NCBI RefSeq assembly: GCF_031880315.1
Contig: NZ_CP134771.1
Span: forward strand, 1,674,001 to 1,738,000
Origin: Pseudomonas baltica
Lineage (GTDB): Bacteria; Pseudomonadota; Gammaproteobacteria; Pseudomonadales; Pseudomonadaceae
Direction: 5' to 3'
DNA length: 64,000 nt
Positions 47,420 to 57,364 of the stretch are shown here, piece after piece; position 1 is the stretch's first letter; each line of letters opens with the position of its first letter. Below the pieces are notes generated by a model that made no database searches, was not told the origin of the DNA, and saw only the letters and a program-made list of their open reading frames with translations. A program made the translations under genes and the position numbers.

Positions 47420-47497
47420 AATCGGGGGCATGCCCCCTCGCTAAATGGCTGGTCACTGTGTTTAGATCGCCTTCGCGGGCAGCGCCCGCACCCACAG
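47420..47497. repeat. REP units marking the right edge of the REP-free island
   Basis: A unit of the CGAGGGGGCATGCCCC type (ATCGGGGGCATGCCCCCTCGCTA) is followed by a unit of the main subtype (TTCGCGGGCAGCGCCCGCACCCACA). They are the first REP elements after about 13 kb without any. Confidence 0.8.
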
Positions 47498-47539
47498 AGG
47501 CTATCTCTGGTGTTTAAAAAGTGGCGCTCCAGCGTGGAG

Positions 47540-50500
47540 TCACCGACGCGTCATCACCCGCGCCGCCAAACTCGCCCGATGCGTCACCAACTCCCCTGTC
47601 ACATCCGGCCCGCGATAGACCATCGATGTCTCGTGGTTCATCCACTTGTGCGACCGCGAAGCGCTCAGCCAATTGAACGACCCGATACACAGCAATTCGT
47701 CATCCGCCATGACGATCTTGCTGTGCACTTTATTCACCACCAACGCCTGCACATTCAGCGCCCGCAACGCCTCGATCGCCACTCTGAACTCGGCAACCTT
47801 GGCCGGATCGCCCTGCGGTTTGTCGCGGGATACATCGGTGTTGAAACCAAAATCCGTATACACCACCACCTGCACCCCCCGCGCCACGCTGGCGGCCATT
47901 TCGGCCATGGCGCCGCTCTTTTCCATCCAGTGCAATTTCACCCAAGGCGTGACGATCTGCACTTGCTGGCGAGCGGTTTGCAGGGTCGCGGCCAGGAAGC
48001 GGTCGTGCTCGTGGGCTTGGTGCAGGTGCTCAAGGCCGGTCCGTGCGGTGTGCAGGTCCTGGCGGGGTTGATAGTCGAAGGTCAACTCGCTCGCCGGATC
48101 GCGCAGCAAAAACTCCGCGAGCAACCCGCGGGGTTTGTTGGCCGGCACTTGGCCGAAGAGGTCCATGTCGCCAAACACCAGAAAGCTGTCCTTGGCGCGG
48201 GAAACGGCGACGTTGAGCATGCTGTCGCGGCGGTCGATAAAGCCGCCGTCGGCGTGTTTGGAGTACACCGCCGAAAAGATCACCACGGGTCGCTCGGCGC
48301 CCTGGAACGAGTGCACGGTGCCGACGGTGATTTCGCCTTCGCCCTTGCCGGTCTTCAGGCCCAGGGCGTCGCAGGCTTGGCTGATGGCTTGGGTTTGCGC
48401 GCCGAAGGGGGTGATGATGCCGAGGATTTCCCACAGTTTCAGCTTGCCGTCGTAGCGCGCCAGCAGGTCGGCGGCGTTGGCTTGAATCCAGGCGGCGATG
48501 GTGGCGGCTTCGAGCAGGTTGTGGCGGCTGCCGCCATTGCCCGGTTCGCAGCGGCCATCGACGTGCAGGTAGCCCAGCGGCGGCAAGCCTGGCTTGGGCT
48601 GGTCGGGGCGGCTGGGGATGAGTTTGCCCTTGTAGCAGAGGGCGTTGCAGTACTCGATGATCGTGTTGTAGCAGCGCCGGTGTTCATAGAGAAACATGCC
48701 GCGGGCCATGTCCGGGTCGTAGTGGTAGCGGCTGGCGCTCTGGGCGATGGCCATGACGCTGCCGTTGGCGGCGCTGCGGCCACTGGCGCGGAAGGCTTCG
48801 TAGGCATCGTCGATGTCGTGGTCGCGTGTCAGCACGTCGGCGCCGATCAGGTTGCCGATGTCCACGGCCTCGGGGATCGACCAGATGGGTTCGATCTGCA
48901 AGGTATCGCCGATCACCAGGGCTTGCTTGGCGAGGGCGAAAGCTGGTGCGGCGACTTCGGGGAGGACCTGGCCGGCTTCGTCGACGATCAACAGATCAAT
49001 GAAGTTGAGGGCGTAGCCTTTGGCGTAGTCCTTGCCAGTGCAGGCCATTTCCTTGGGCAACATGAAGAAGGTCGCGACCACGCAGGGGGTCAGTTTCATC
49101 CAGCGGTGCCAGTTTTTGGCGAGCGCTTTGCGGCCATTCTTTTTGCGGCTGTCGAGGATCTCCTTGAGCGTGTCGCCCACCTCCAGCAGCCAGCGGCCTT
49201 CCCAGTAATGGGTGGTCAGCAAAAACACCTCGAAGCGCAGCGAGGTGTCGGCCCAGGCGTCGCAGTCGCTCAGCCGCACTGCCTCGGCGGGCGTGTTGGC
49301 TGGCCGCGGCAATGGCGCGAGGCTCCTGTCCCATTCGGCGGTGCGTTGCTGCTCGGTCTTGACCAATAACTGCGCGCGTTGCACTTGAGCATCGAGGTCT
49401 TGCACCGCCTGGGCGGCCTGAGCGACGGCGAGGTTGAGCAGCTGTTCGATGTCGCTGACGCTGCCGGCGTTTTGCACTGCCGGGGCATTCTGGTCGAGCT
49501 GCAGTTTGGCCAGGCGCAGGCGTTTGTTGGCCACCGGCGGCAGCCAGCCGAACAGGCTGTACAACAGCGGTTCGTGGGCGAGGTACTCTTTGAACTGCCT
49601 CTCGTGCGCTTGTGCCTGCGCCAGCTGAGCGGACAACTCGACGTGGCGGGCTTGCAACTGCGCCAGCGCGGTGTAGGGCGTTTCACCCAACAGATCGATC
49701 AAGTCCTGACGCGCGCGCTCAAGCGACGCCCAGGTCTGCTCGATGCTGAGCAGTTGCTGCTGTTTGTGACGGATCGCGCCCTGGAGTTTGTCGACGATGC
49801 TGGCCACGCTGCCCGCATCGGGGAAGGCGATAACCCCCGCGGCGATATAGGCCTCTTGAGCCTGAGCCAGATACTGCTCGGTCTCACGTTGCTCGAAGAA
49901 GCTTTTGGTCTGATAGCTGCGCGCCATCTCGGCTTCTTTGCTGAAGCTGGGGAAGTACGCGCCGAAGCTGTCGATGTCCGGCAGCCAGCGTCCGGCGAAC
50001 GGGCCGCTGCCGGTGGCGAAGTCTTTGCCGAAGGCCTTGATGATGTTGGTGACGGCCTGGTTGTTGGTCGAACTGGCGACGATCACCGGGGGCTCGCCGC
50101 CGGCCAGCGCGGCACGGGCCCACAGGGAGGCGACGACCGACAGTAGCAAGGTGGTTTTGCCGGTGCCGGGCGGCCCGTTGACCGCTAGCATGTCGCCGTC
50201 GCGACCGGCCAGCAGATGGCCCAGCGCATCCCGTTGGGCGGGGGCCAACGCATAGCGATCTCCAGCATGGGCGAGCCGCGCGGCGAACTGGCTGTTGGCG
50301 GCCAGGCAAGGCTCATCGCGGCTCGCCTCACGCTGGGCGAAACGCTCGAACAGCGCGACGTCGGGCTTGTTGGTGCGCAGATGATCGTAGAGCGGCAGGA
50401 TGTGCTGGGTGAAGCCGGTGGGATTGCTTTCCTTGAACAGGTAAGCGTGGTCGGCGACCTGAAAGCCGTCTTCAGCGAATTGCCAATCACAGCCGACGTG

Positions 50501-51037
50501 CTGAAACATTTTTGCGCAAAATTGCAGGTAGGCGTTCCATTGCTTGGCGTGCTCGACAGCGCTAGTTGCCTCGCCCTCCCCGGCCGGTTCGAACACCGGG
50601 ACTTCGTGGCGGGACAAAAACGCATCCAGCTCGATCTGTGCGCCCACCACCAATGCGCCGTTGGCCTGGGGCTCGAGGATGTCGCGGGGCACCAGCGTGT
50701 TGGCCGTCGGGTACAGCCGACCATCGCGGGTGACCAGCACCTGGCTGACCACCGGAGTGACGGCCGCCGCCGTGCCGGTGCGGGCCTTGCCGTGTTCGAG
50801 GCGCGGATTGTAGACCAGCGGGCGCAAGGTGACTTCGACGCTGGGCAGCTCGGCGAGCTCACCGGCAAACAACGCTTCAAGGATTTCAGTGTTCACGCAA
50901 CCTTGCAGCAGCGCATCGACGGACAAGGGAGTGAGCGTGGCCACCTGGGCCGCTTGCAATGCGCCTTTGCCATTTTCGGCATCGGCCAGAGAGGTACGCC
51001 AGTAGTTCGCTAGTTTGAAAGAATATTGATTCATCAT
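47540..51037 (-). CDS. SF1 helicase with C-terminal phospholipase D-like nuclease (type II Mokosh-like)
   Basis: The 1165-residue protein has an unrecognised N-terminal part (1-270) and a superfamily 1 UPF1/COG1112-type helicase. Its Walker A is VNGPPGTGKTTLL near residue 288, with a coiled-coil-rich insertion of about 400-600, DEAGQ as motif II near 685, and GTVHSFQGAERPVVIFS as motif V. It ends in a PLD domain with VHSKIVMADDELLCIGSFNW (about 1105-1125). A single protein joining this helicase class to a C-terminal PLD nuclease is the layout of MkoC in type II Mokosh anti-phage systems. Only one HKD motif is visible, so the nuclease would act as a dimer. GC matches the core genome. Two adjacent ATGs (51037, 51034) are possible starts. 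Confidence 0.68.
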   Translation of the reverse strand: MMNQYSFKLANYWRTSLADAENGKGALQAAQVATLTPLSVDALLQGCVNTEILEALFAGELAELPSVEVTLRPLVYNPRLEHGKARTGTAAAVTPVVSQVLVTRDGRLYPTANTLVPRDILEPQANGALVVGAQIELDAFLSRHEVPVFEPAGEGEATSAVEHAKQWNAYLQFCAKMFQHVGCDWQFAEDGFQVADHAYLFKESNPTGFTQHILPLYDHLRTNKPDVALFERFAQREASRDEPCLAANSQFAARLAHAGDRYALAPAQRDALGHLLAGRDGDMLAVNGPPGTGKTTLLLSVVASLWARAALAGGEPPVIVASSTNNQAVTNIIKAFGKDFATGSGPFAGRWLPDIDSFGAYFPSFSKEAEMARSYQTKSFFEQRETEQYLAQAQEAYIAAGVIAFPDAGSVASIVDKLQGAIRHKQQQLLSIEQTWASLERARQDLIDLLGETPYTALAQLQARHVELSAQLAQAQAHERQFKEYLAHEPLLYSLFGWLPPVANKRLRLAKLQLDQNAPAVQNAGSVSDIEQLLNLAVAQAAQAVQDLDAQVQRAQLLVKTEQQRTAEWDRSLAPLPRPANTPAEAVRLSDCDAWADTSLRFEVFLLTTHYWEGRWLLEVGDTLKEILDSRKKNGRKALAKNWHRWMKLTPCVVATFFMLPKEMACTGKDYAKGYALNFIDLLIVDEAGQVLPEVAAPAFALAKQALVIGDTLQIEPIWSIPEAVDIGNLIGADVLTRDHDIDDAYEAFRASGRSAANGSVMAIAQSASRYHYDPDMARGMFLYEHRRCYNTIIEYCNALCYKGKLIPSRPDQPKPGLPPLGYLHVDGRCEPGNGGSRHNLLEAATIAAWIQANAADLLARYDGKLKLWEILGIITPFGAQTQAISQACDALGLKTGKGEGEITVGTVHSFQGAERPVVIFSAVYSKHADGGFIDRRDSMLNVAVSRAKDSFLVFGDMDLFGQVPANKPRGLLAEFLLRDPASELTFDYQPRQDLHTARTGLEHLHQAHEHDRFLAATLQTARQQVQIVTPWVKLHWMEKSGAMAEMAASVARGVQVVVYTDFGFNTDVSRDKPQGDPAKVAEFRVAIEALRALNVQALVVNKVHSKIVMADDELLCIGSFNWLSASRSHKWMNHETSMVYRGPDVTGELVTHRASLAARVMTRR

Positions 51038-51198
51038 CCTGATTCAGTGCGGGCCGTGACTCACTGTGACGGTCGGTGGATAGGCAGTGGGGGCTGAGGG
51101 TAGCGTGTCTGCGCGAGGATCGCTAATGGGCCGGCGGGTTTTAGTAGACGGGTAATGGCACAGAGCGCGCTGTTAGCAGCGCGCTCCTCACACCACCT

Positions 51199-53379
51199 TT
51201 AAAAATCAATCGTGCCCGAGAATTTCACCAACCGCGGATCGCCTTGGGTCAGATACCCCCCGTTCGCCGACGCCCAATAATTCTTGTCAGTCAAATTCTC
51301 GACATTGACCCGCAGGGTCACATCCTTGTGCTCGACCTTGAGTGTGTAGCGCGCGCCCACATCGAAGCGATTCCAGGTCGGCAAGCTCAGCGTGTTGGCC
51401 TGGTCGGCATATTGCCCGCCCGTGCGCAGCATGCGGCCGTTCAACGCAACGCCGGTGAGACCGGGTACGTCCCAGTCCACCGAGGCGTTGAGCTGGAAGG
51501 TCGGCACTCCGACGGCATGATTGCCGTCGGCGGCGCCGCCTGCAGTGTTTTGCAGCTCGGACTGCATGCGGGTGCCGCCCGCCATCAGGCGCAAGCCCTT
51601 GAGCGGTTCGCCGAACATGCTCAGCTCAACGCCACGGTTGACCTGATCGCCGTCCCGCACATAGAGGGCGCGAGCGGTATCGACGTAGCCATCGGTGGGC
51701 TTCTCGAGACGGAATACCGCAAGGCTTGCGCCATAGGTCTGCATGTCGAGCTTGATGCCGGCTTCAGACTGTTTGGTGCGGCCGGGGGCGAAAGACTCGC
51801 CGATATTGCTCACAGTGCCCGAAGCAATCGGGCCAGGCGCCAGGCCTTCGATGTGGTTGGCATACAGCGAGACGTTGTCGGTGAGCTTGTAGACAATGCC
51901 GTACACCGGGGTGGTGATGCCCTTGTCGTACATGTCGGAGCGCGATCCGCCCTCCCCGGTGGTGCTCTCATAGGCATAGTTTTCGACCAGCAATTGCTGA
52001 CGGCGCACGCCTGCGGTCAGCAATACCCTGTCATCGAAAAAGCCCAAGGTATCGGAGAACGCCACGCTGCGATTGCGCATCTTGTAGGTCACGCCTGGAT
52101 CGCTCATGTCACCGGCGGCGAACGTCACGGTGCTCGGCTTGGCCAGCGCCGGGGTGTGGTAGATGTTGGTGGCGCCGGCCGGGACATAGAACTCGTAGGC
52201 GTTTTCCTTTTGGGTCCAGATGCTCGAGGCGCCGAGGCTGATCTGATGGCTGACGGGCCCGGTCTGAAGGGTGCCGTTGAGGCCGGTCATGACGGTGGTG
52301 CTGTCTTCCTTATGGGGGATCATCGAGCCGCCGATGGTGGCGGCACCCGTGCTGGCATTCGTCAGGACCGGGGTGCCGTACACACCGACTTCGTTTGTGT
52401 GCTTGGCGCCGCCGGCGAGGTAGGCGGTCCAGCTGTCGTTGAGGTCCCATTCACCACGCAGCATGCCGAAGGTGTCTTCGTTTTGCGCGTAGGCCCAGTC
52501 CTGGCCGTAGTTGTGGCTGGCGCTCGGCGCATGGGGAATGCTGGTCAGGCCCGCGCCCAGTTGTACGGTGTTGCGGGTGTCGTTGACGCGCTGCTTCTGG
52601 TAGCCGAAGTCGCCAGACAAGCGGAACGCATCGCCGCGGTAGTCCAGCCCGAGGGTGAACAGCTTGCTGCGTTGTTGCTGGTCATCGACGGCCGTTTCGC
52701 CTTCACGCTGAGACAGGTTGACCCGTGCACCGAAGCGGTTGTCTTCGCCAAAGCGCTGGCCAAGATCGAGGTGCTCGCCAACCCGGCCATCGGTGCTGAT
52801 GTCCTGGGTATAACGGCGGATGGGCTGGTCGGTCGCGCGCTTGGGTACCAGGTTGACCGTACCGCCCAGGCCGCTGCCGCCCGGAGTGGCGCCATTGATG
52901 AAGGCATTGGGGCCTTTGAACACTTCTACACGTTCCAATGCATCGCTGGAAATGATCTGCCGGGGCAATACGCCGTACAGCCCGTTGTAGGAAATATCGT
53001 CACTGTTCAATGGCAAACCACGGATCACAAAGACTTGCGACTGGTTGGCGTAACCCAGGGATTGGCGCACGGACGGATCGTTGAGCAATACGTCGCCGAT
53101 GTTTTCTGCCTGTTGATCCTCGATCAATTTGGAGGTGTAGCTGGTCAGCGAAAAGGGCACGTCCATGTTGTCTTTGGTGCCCAGGACACCCAATTGGCCA
53201 CCGCGCGCAACCTGGCCGCCGGCGTAGGTTTCGGGCAGTTCATTGGCGCTGGGCTTGGTCGCCTCGGCATTGATCGCCGTGGCGCCGAGTTCGAGTGTGC
53301 CGTCAGCAGCATAGGCGCTGACGCTGATCGAGCAGCACAAGGCCAAGAGGGTAGGACGTGAGGGGAAACGAAGTGGCAT
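51199..53379 (-). CDS. TonB-dependent siderophore receptor
   Basis: The 726-residue outer membrane receptor has a signal peptide (cut near SAYA-A), a plug domain (about 55-180, with VFVIRGLPLNSDDISYNGLYG and ERVEVFKGPNAF) and a 22-strand barrel ending in aromatic Phe (KFSGTIDF). There is no N-terminal secretin/TonB-short signalling domain, so it does not signal to an anti-sigma factor. The sequence resembles ferrichrome-type receptors, but the ligand cannot be fixed. Start chosen at MPLRFPSRP (53379). I did not find a clear Fur box upstream. Confidence 0.88.
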   Translation of the reverse strand: MPLRFPSRPTLLALCCSISVSAYAADGTLELGATAINAEATKPSANELPETYAGGQVARGGQLGVLGTKDNMDVPFSLTSYTSKLIEDQQAENIGDVLLNDPSVRQSLGYANQSQVFVIRGLPLNSDDISYNGLYGVLPRQIISSDALERVEVFKGPNAFINGATPGGSGLGGTVNLVPKRATDQPIRRYTQDISTDGRVGEHLDLGQRFGEDNRFGARVNLSQREGETAVDDQQQRSKLFTLGLDYRGDAFRLSGDFGYQKQRVNDTRNTVQLGAGLTSIPHAPSASHNYGQDWAYAQNEDTFGMLRGEWDLNDSWTAYLAGGAKHTNEVGVYGTPVLTNASTGAATIGGSMIPHKEDSTTVMTGLNGTLQTGPVSHQISLGASSIWTQKENAYEFYVPAGATNIYHTPALAKPSTVTFAAGDMSDPGVTYKMRNRSVAFSDTLGFFDDRVLLTAGVRRQQLLVENYAYESTTGEGGSRSDMYDKGITTPVYGIVYKLTDNVSLYANHIEGLAPGPIASGTVSNIGESFAPGRTKQSEAGIKLDMQTYGASLAVFRLEKPTDGYVDTARALYVRDGDQVNRGVELSMFGEPLKGLRLMAGGTRMQSELQNTAGGAADGNHAVGVPTFQLNASVDWDVPGLTGVALNGRMLRTGGQYADQANTLSLPTWNRFDVGARYTLKVEHKDVTLRVNVENLTDKNYWASANGGYLTQGDPRLVKFSGTIDF

Positions 53380-53579
53380 GCAAAGAGGCTCCAGCAAGGG
53401 CTCAACAAGAATGAGGTGCCTTCCTGGCAATACGAATGTGTCTCAGAGGCAATCATGTTATCAGGCGTTATTGCAAACTGTTACCATTTATTTCATGATT
53501 TTTTGACATTCTTGTACTGCCGCATTCGCGAAAATCTTCTAGTGTGCAATGACGCCCCTGATGCCACTCGAGCCGAACC

Positions 53580-53999
53580 ATGAACAAAGACCTCTCCCCC
53601 ACCGAAGGCGCCTGCCACTGCGGCACGGTGCGTTTCAGCGTCAAGCTCACCAATGGCCTGCACACCGCGCGCCGCTGTAATTGCTCATTCTGCAGAATGC
53701 GCGGGGCCGTGGTGGTGAGTGCGCAGTTGGAAGACATCCATATCACCGCCGGGGCCGAGGCCCTGACGCTGTATGAATTCAACAGCAAAACGGCCAAGCA
53801 TTACTTCTGTTGCAAATGCGGGATCTATACCCATCACCAACGCCGCTCCAATCCGCAGCAATACGGAGTGAATGTGGCGTGCCTGGGGATCAGCCCGTTC
53901 GATTTCGAAGAGCTACAGGTGCTGGATGGGGTGGCGCATCCGGCGGATGGCAAGAGTTCGGGGGTTTTCGGGATGTTGAGGTTTGAGCGGGAGGCCTGA
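53580..53999 (+). CDS. GFA/CENP-V family zinc protein
   Basis: The 139-residue protein has the zinc-binding cysteine pattern of the GFA fold: Cys12 and Cys14 (ACHCGTVRF), Cys33, Cys35 and Cys38 (CNCSFCRM), and Cys77/Cys80 in FCCKCG. The founding member was described as binding the glutathione-formaldehyde adduct, and most bacterial members have no proven substrate. It is a single gene, divergent from the TonB receptor with about 200 bases between them. Confidence 0.87.
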   Translation: MNKDLSPTEGACHCGTVRFSVKLTNGLHTARRCNCSFCRMRGAVVVSAQLEDIHITAGAEALTLYEFNSKTAKHYFCCKCGIYTHHQRRSNPQQYGVNVACLGISPFDFEELQVLDGVAHPADGKSSGVFGMLRFEREA

Positions 54000-54006
54000 G
54001 CAGGCC

Positions 54007-54390
54007 TCAACCCAGTTCGCACACCCATAGCTCGACGGCGGGTTGCGCTGCGGTAGGCGCCCCCAGCCAGTGAGCCATCGGCAGGCAGCCACCGGCCCGG
54101 CATAGCTGATAATCCCCCGCCTCGGGGGTGCGCCCCAGCCGCAGGATGTCCAAGGTTATGTCCGGCCGATAGTGCCACCGACCGTGCTCGAAACGTGCCT
54201 GCGCCGGGACCTCCATCCCCGCGCCGCTGCCCTCGACGCGCGCGTGTTCGAGGTACAGCTGGCGGTGCTGGACTCTGTAGTCCTCCTCCCAGCGCACCTT
54301 TTCCACGCTGTGTTGCCACGCCAGCGAAAAATCGCTGGCGGGCAATTGCGTCCAGATCACGCCGGCCAGGCCCAGGCACACACCGATCAT
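54007..54390 (-). CDS. DUF1850 domain protein, TRAP-associated
   Basis: The 127-residue protein has an N-terminal signal or anchor helix (MIGVCLGLAGVIWTQL) and a beta-type body (VRWEEDYRVQHRQLYLEHARVEG) typical of DUF1850. That family is almost always encoded beside TAXI-TRAP transporters. Its role in transport is unknown. I chose the ATG at 54390 because it overlaps the TRAP permease stop (ATGA) and gives a proper membrane signal. Confidence 0.82.
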   Translation of the reverse strand: MIGVCLGLAGVIWTQLPASDFSLAWQHSVEKVRWEEDYRVQHRQLYLEHARVEGSGAGMEVPAQARFEHGRWHYRPDITLDILRLGRTPEAGDYQLCRAGGCLPMAHWLGAPTAAQPAVELWVCELG

Positions 54391-56420
54391 GCCAAGGCGA
54401 CCCTGCACTGACGGGCGCGCCACAGATGCTGGGCAATCAAACCGAGGGCCAGGGCAAAGCCGAGCGCATCACTCCAAGGCAGTGCCAGCACCAGGCACAC
54501 CCCGGCCGCGAAGCCGAACAAGCGCTCCCAAAGCCTCAGCGGTTGCGCCAGAAAGCCTGTGAACACTGCGCCCCACAGCCCGATGGCCAAGGCGGCCTTG
54601 GCGAACACGTAAATGACCGCCAATGCGCCGCCGCCCTGCATCATCAACGCCGGTTCATACACCGCCATGAATGGCACAACGAAGCCGGCGACGGCGATGC
54701 GGATGGCCCACAGGCTGATCTTGAGCCCCGTTTCCCGCGCGATGGGCGCCGCGGCGAAACAAGCCAAGGCGACTGGCGGGGTGAGGTCGGCGAGGATGCC
54801 GAAGTAGAACACGAACATGTGCGACACCAGCAGCGGCACGCCCAGTTCGAGCAACGCCGGTGCGGCAATGGAACTGGTGATGATGTAGTTGGGAATGGTC
54901 GGGATGCCCATGCCCAGCACCAGACAGGTGAGCATGGTCAACAGCAGTGAGAGGAACAGGCTCTTCTCGCCGATGCCGAGTATGAACCCTGCGAACGACG
55001 ACGCCACGCCGGTCAGCGAGATCACGCCGATGATCACCCCGACCAAGGCGCAGGCGATGCCCACCGGCACTGCATGACGCGCGCCTTCGACCAGCGCCTG
55101 CAAGCACAGCCGCAAGGTGGCACGCGAGCCTCGATGCCAGGCGCACAGCGCGATCAGTACCGCGATCACGGCGAATACCGCGCCGATGCCGACCTGAAAG
55201 AACCCGCTGCACAGCAGGCCAAGGGCGATCCAGAACGCACAACGCAGCTTGAATGCCGAGACCCGCAACGCCACCGCCGAGCCGAGTATCACGATGGCCG
55301 TCAACGCCAGCCCGACTGTGCCGGAAAACAATGGCGTGTGGCCCGAGAACAACAAATACACCAGCACGCCCAAGGGAATCAGCAAGTACCAGCGCTGGCG
55401 CACCGCCGCCCAAGGGCCAGGGCACTGCGCCTTGGGCAAGCCGCTCAGGCCGGCGCGGCGCGCTTCGAGGTGAACCATCCAGAACACCGACACGAAATAC
55501 AGAACCGCCGGCAATAGCGCCGCCTTGGCCACTTCGATGAACGGCACGTTGAGGGTTTCGGCCATGATGAACGCCACCGCCCCCATCACCGGCGGCATCA
55601 ATTGGCTACCCATGCTTGCCGTGGACTCGACCCCGCCCGCAAACCCGGCGCCGTAGCCAAAACGCTTCATCAAGGGGATGGTGAACTGCCCGGTGGTAAC
55701 CACGTTGGCGACCCCGGAGCCGGTGATGGTGCCCATCAACGCCGAGGACACCACCGACACCTTGGCCGGCCCGCCGACCTTGTGGCCGAACAGGCCCATG
55801 GCGAAGTCGGTAAACAGCTTGATCATCCCGGCCTGCTCGAGAAAGGCGCCAAACAGAATGAACAGGAAGATATAGGTGGCCGACACATAGGTGGGCGTGC
55901 CATAGAAGCCTTCGGTGCCGAAGGCCAGTTGGTTGATTAACTGGTCTAGATCGTAACCGCGATGCGCCAGATCGCCCGGCAGGTACTGGCCTAACAACGC
56001 ATAGGCGATGAACAGCGCGCAAATCATCGGCAGGGCCAGGCCCATCTGCCGCCGGGCAGCTTCGAATACCAGCACCACCAGCACCGCACCGATCCACAGG
56101 TCGGCGCCGGTGAGGTCGCCGGAACGCTGGATCAGGTCGGCTTCGAAAAACTGCTGGTAGGCGGCGGTCCCAATGGCGGCCAGCGCCAAAAGCCAACCCC
56201 AGGCACGGGCAGTGACGCTCTGGCCCGCCGCCGGTACGGCGAGGTAGACCATCACCAGCAGAAAGCCCACATGCAGCGCGCGCAGCACTTGGCTGGAGAA
56301 GGGATGGAACGCCGCCGTGACGATCTGGAAAGTTGAAAATGCGATAGCGATGATGAATAGCACGCGCGTCCAGGGCGGCGCTGTGATGGGGGCCTGCTGC
56401 TCGACTTCAGTCATGCTCAC
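54387..56420 (-). CDS. TRAP transporter fused small and large permease (DctQM type)
   Basis: The 677-residue protein has about seventeen membrane helices. The first part corresponds to the small four-helix subunit and the rest to the large subunit, as in TAXI-TRAP systems. The conserved GTITGSGVANVVTTGQFTIPLMK region and GMGIPTIPNY motif are present. It imports a carboxylate-like solute with Na+ or H+. The GTG at 56420 overlaps the TAXI stop (GTGA), so translation is coupled. An ATG at 56414 is an alternative. Confidence 0.9.
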   Translation of the reverse strand: MSMTEVEQQAPITAPPWTRVLFIIAIAFSTFQIVTAAFHPFSSQVLRALHVGFLLVMVYLAVPAAGQSVTARAWGWLLALAAIGTAAYQQFFEADLIQRSGDLTGADLWIGAVLVVLVFEAARRQMGLALPMICALFIAYALLGQYLPGDLAHRGYDLDQLINQLAFGTEGFYGTPTYVSATYIFLFILFGAFLEQAGMIKLFTDFAMGLFGHKVGGPAKVSVVSSALMGTITGSGVANVVTTGQFTIPLMKRFGYGAGFAGGVESTASMGSQLMPPVMGAVAFIMAETLNVPFIEVAKAALLPAVLYFVSVFWMVHLEARRAGLSGLPKAQCPGPWAAVRQRWYLLIPLGVLVYLLFSGHTPLFSGTVGLALTAIVILGSAVALRVSAFKLRCAFWIALGLLCSGFFQVGIGAVFAVIAVLIALCAWHRGSRATLRLCLQALVEGARHAVPVGIACALVGVIIGVISLTGVASSFAGFILGIGEKSLFLSLLLTMLTCLVLGMGIPTIPNYIITSSIAAPALLELGVPLLVSHMFVFYFGILADLTPPVALACFAAAPIARETGLKISLWAIRIAVAGFVVPFMAVYEPALMMQGGGALAVIYVFAKAALAIGLWGAVFTGFLAQPLRLWERLFGFAAGVCLVLALPWSDALGFALALGLIAQHLWRARQCRVALA

Positions 56421-57364
56421 AGCGCTCCAACTTCTTCATAGTAACGCTTGGCGCCGGGGTGCAATTCGATCGGCAGGTGCTGGGCGGCATTCTTTACATC
56501 AATCGATTTGACGGCGGAATGGGCGTTGCCGAGGCGCGGCAGGTTCTCGAACATCAAGCGAGTCATTTGATAGGCCGTGTCGTCGGACACCCCGGTGTGG
56601 CTGACCAGAATGTTGTTGATGGCCACGGTCGGTACGTCGGCGTCCTGGCCGTCGTAGGTCCCGGCGGGAATGGGCATGGCCTGGTAGGCCGGATCGTCGA
56701 TGGCAGCCACGACCTCGGCAGGTATCGGCACGAAGCGGATCGGCACGCTGGCCGCCAGGTCGCGGATCGCCGCCATGCCGAGGCCGGAAGATTGCAAGGT
56801 GGCATCGAGCTGGCGGTTCTTGATCAGCTCGACCGATTCGGCGTAGGCCAAAAACTGCACCTGCGCCATGTCGGCGTAGCTCATGCCCGCCGCCGCGAGG
56901 ATAGCCCGAGCGTTGAGTTCGGTGCCGGATTTCGGCGCCCCGACCGAAATGCGCTTACCTTTGAGGTCCTCCAGGCGAGTGATGCCTGACTGCTGGCTGG
57001 CGACAATCTGGATGTAGTTGGGGTAGACATTGGCGATGGCGCGCAGCTTGTCCAATGGCTGCTTGAAGCCGGCTTCGGCAACGCCGCGGCGGGCATCGCC
57101 GACCGAATCGCTGAGGGCCAGGGCCAGCTCGCCGCGGCCGTTCTGCAGCAGGTTGAGGTTCTCGACCGAAGCCTTGGTGGCCTGCACCGTCACCTTCACG
57201 TCGGCGATGTTCTGCCCGTAGATCTGTGAGAGGCCGACCCCGATGGGGTAATAGACCCCGCTGGTGCCGCCCGTAAGGATGTTGATAAACGTCGGGCCGG
57301 CTTGCGCGCCCAGGCCGAAGGTGGACAGCGCCAGGGCAACTAGAAGGTGACAGAAGAGTTTCAT
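56417..57364 (-). CDS. TAXI family TRAP solute-binding protein
   Basis: The 315-residue periplasmic protein has a signal peptide (cut after LGAQA) and the TAXI signature (FINILTGGTSGVYYPIGVGLSQIY), followed by the GELALALSDSVGDA and GKRISVGAPKSGTELNAR regions typical of the family. It captures the substrate, often glutamate or another dicarboxylate in characterised cases, and delivers it to the fused permease. It is the first gene of the TAXI-permease-DUF1850 operon. Confidence 0.9.
   Translation of the reverse strand: MKLFCHLLVALALSTFGLGAQAGPTFINILTGGTSGVYYPIGVGLSQIYGQNIADVKVTVQATKASVENLNLLQNGRGELALALSDSVGDARRGVAEAGFKQPLDKLRAIANVYPNYIQIVASQQSGITRLEDLKGKRISVGAPKSGTELNARAILAAAGMSYADMAQVQFLAYAESVELIKNRQLDATLQSSGLGMAAIRDLAASVPIRFVPIPAEVVAAIDDPAYQAMPIPAGTYDGQDADVPTVAINNILVSHTGVSDDTAYQMTRLMFENLPRLGNAHSAVKSIDVKNAAQHLPIELHPGAKRYYEEVGAL

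Noticed and set aside
47354..49369. 671-residue plus-strand frame over the helicase-PLD gene
   Set aside because: It lacks any domain and covers a REP element; the minus strand encodes the helicase motifs.
51244..53361. 705-residue frame antisense to the TonB-dependent receptor
   Set aside because: It is a shadow of the receptor gene with no signal peptide or family features.
53380..53579. Fur box upstream of the TonB-dependent receptor
   Set aside because: TGATAACATGATTGC has only one good half site; too weak to call.
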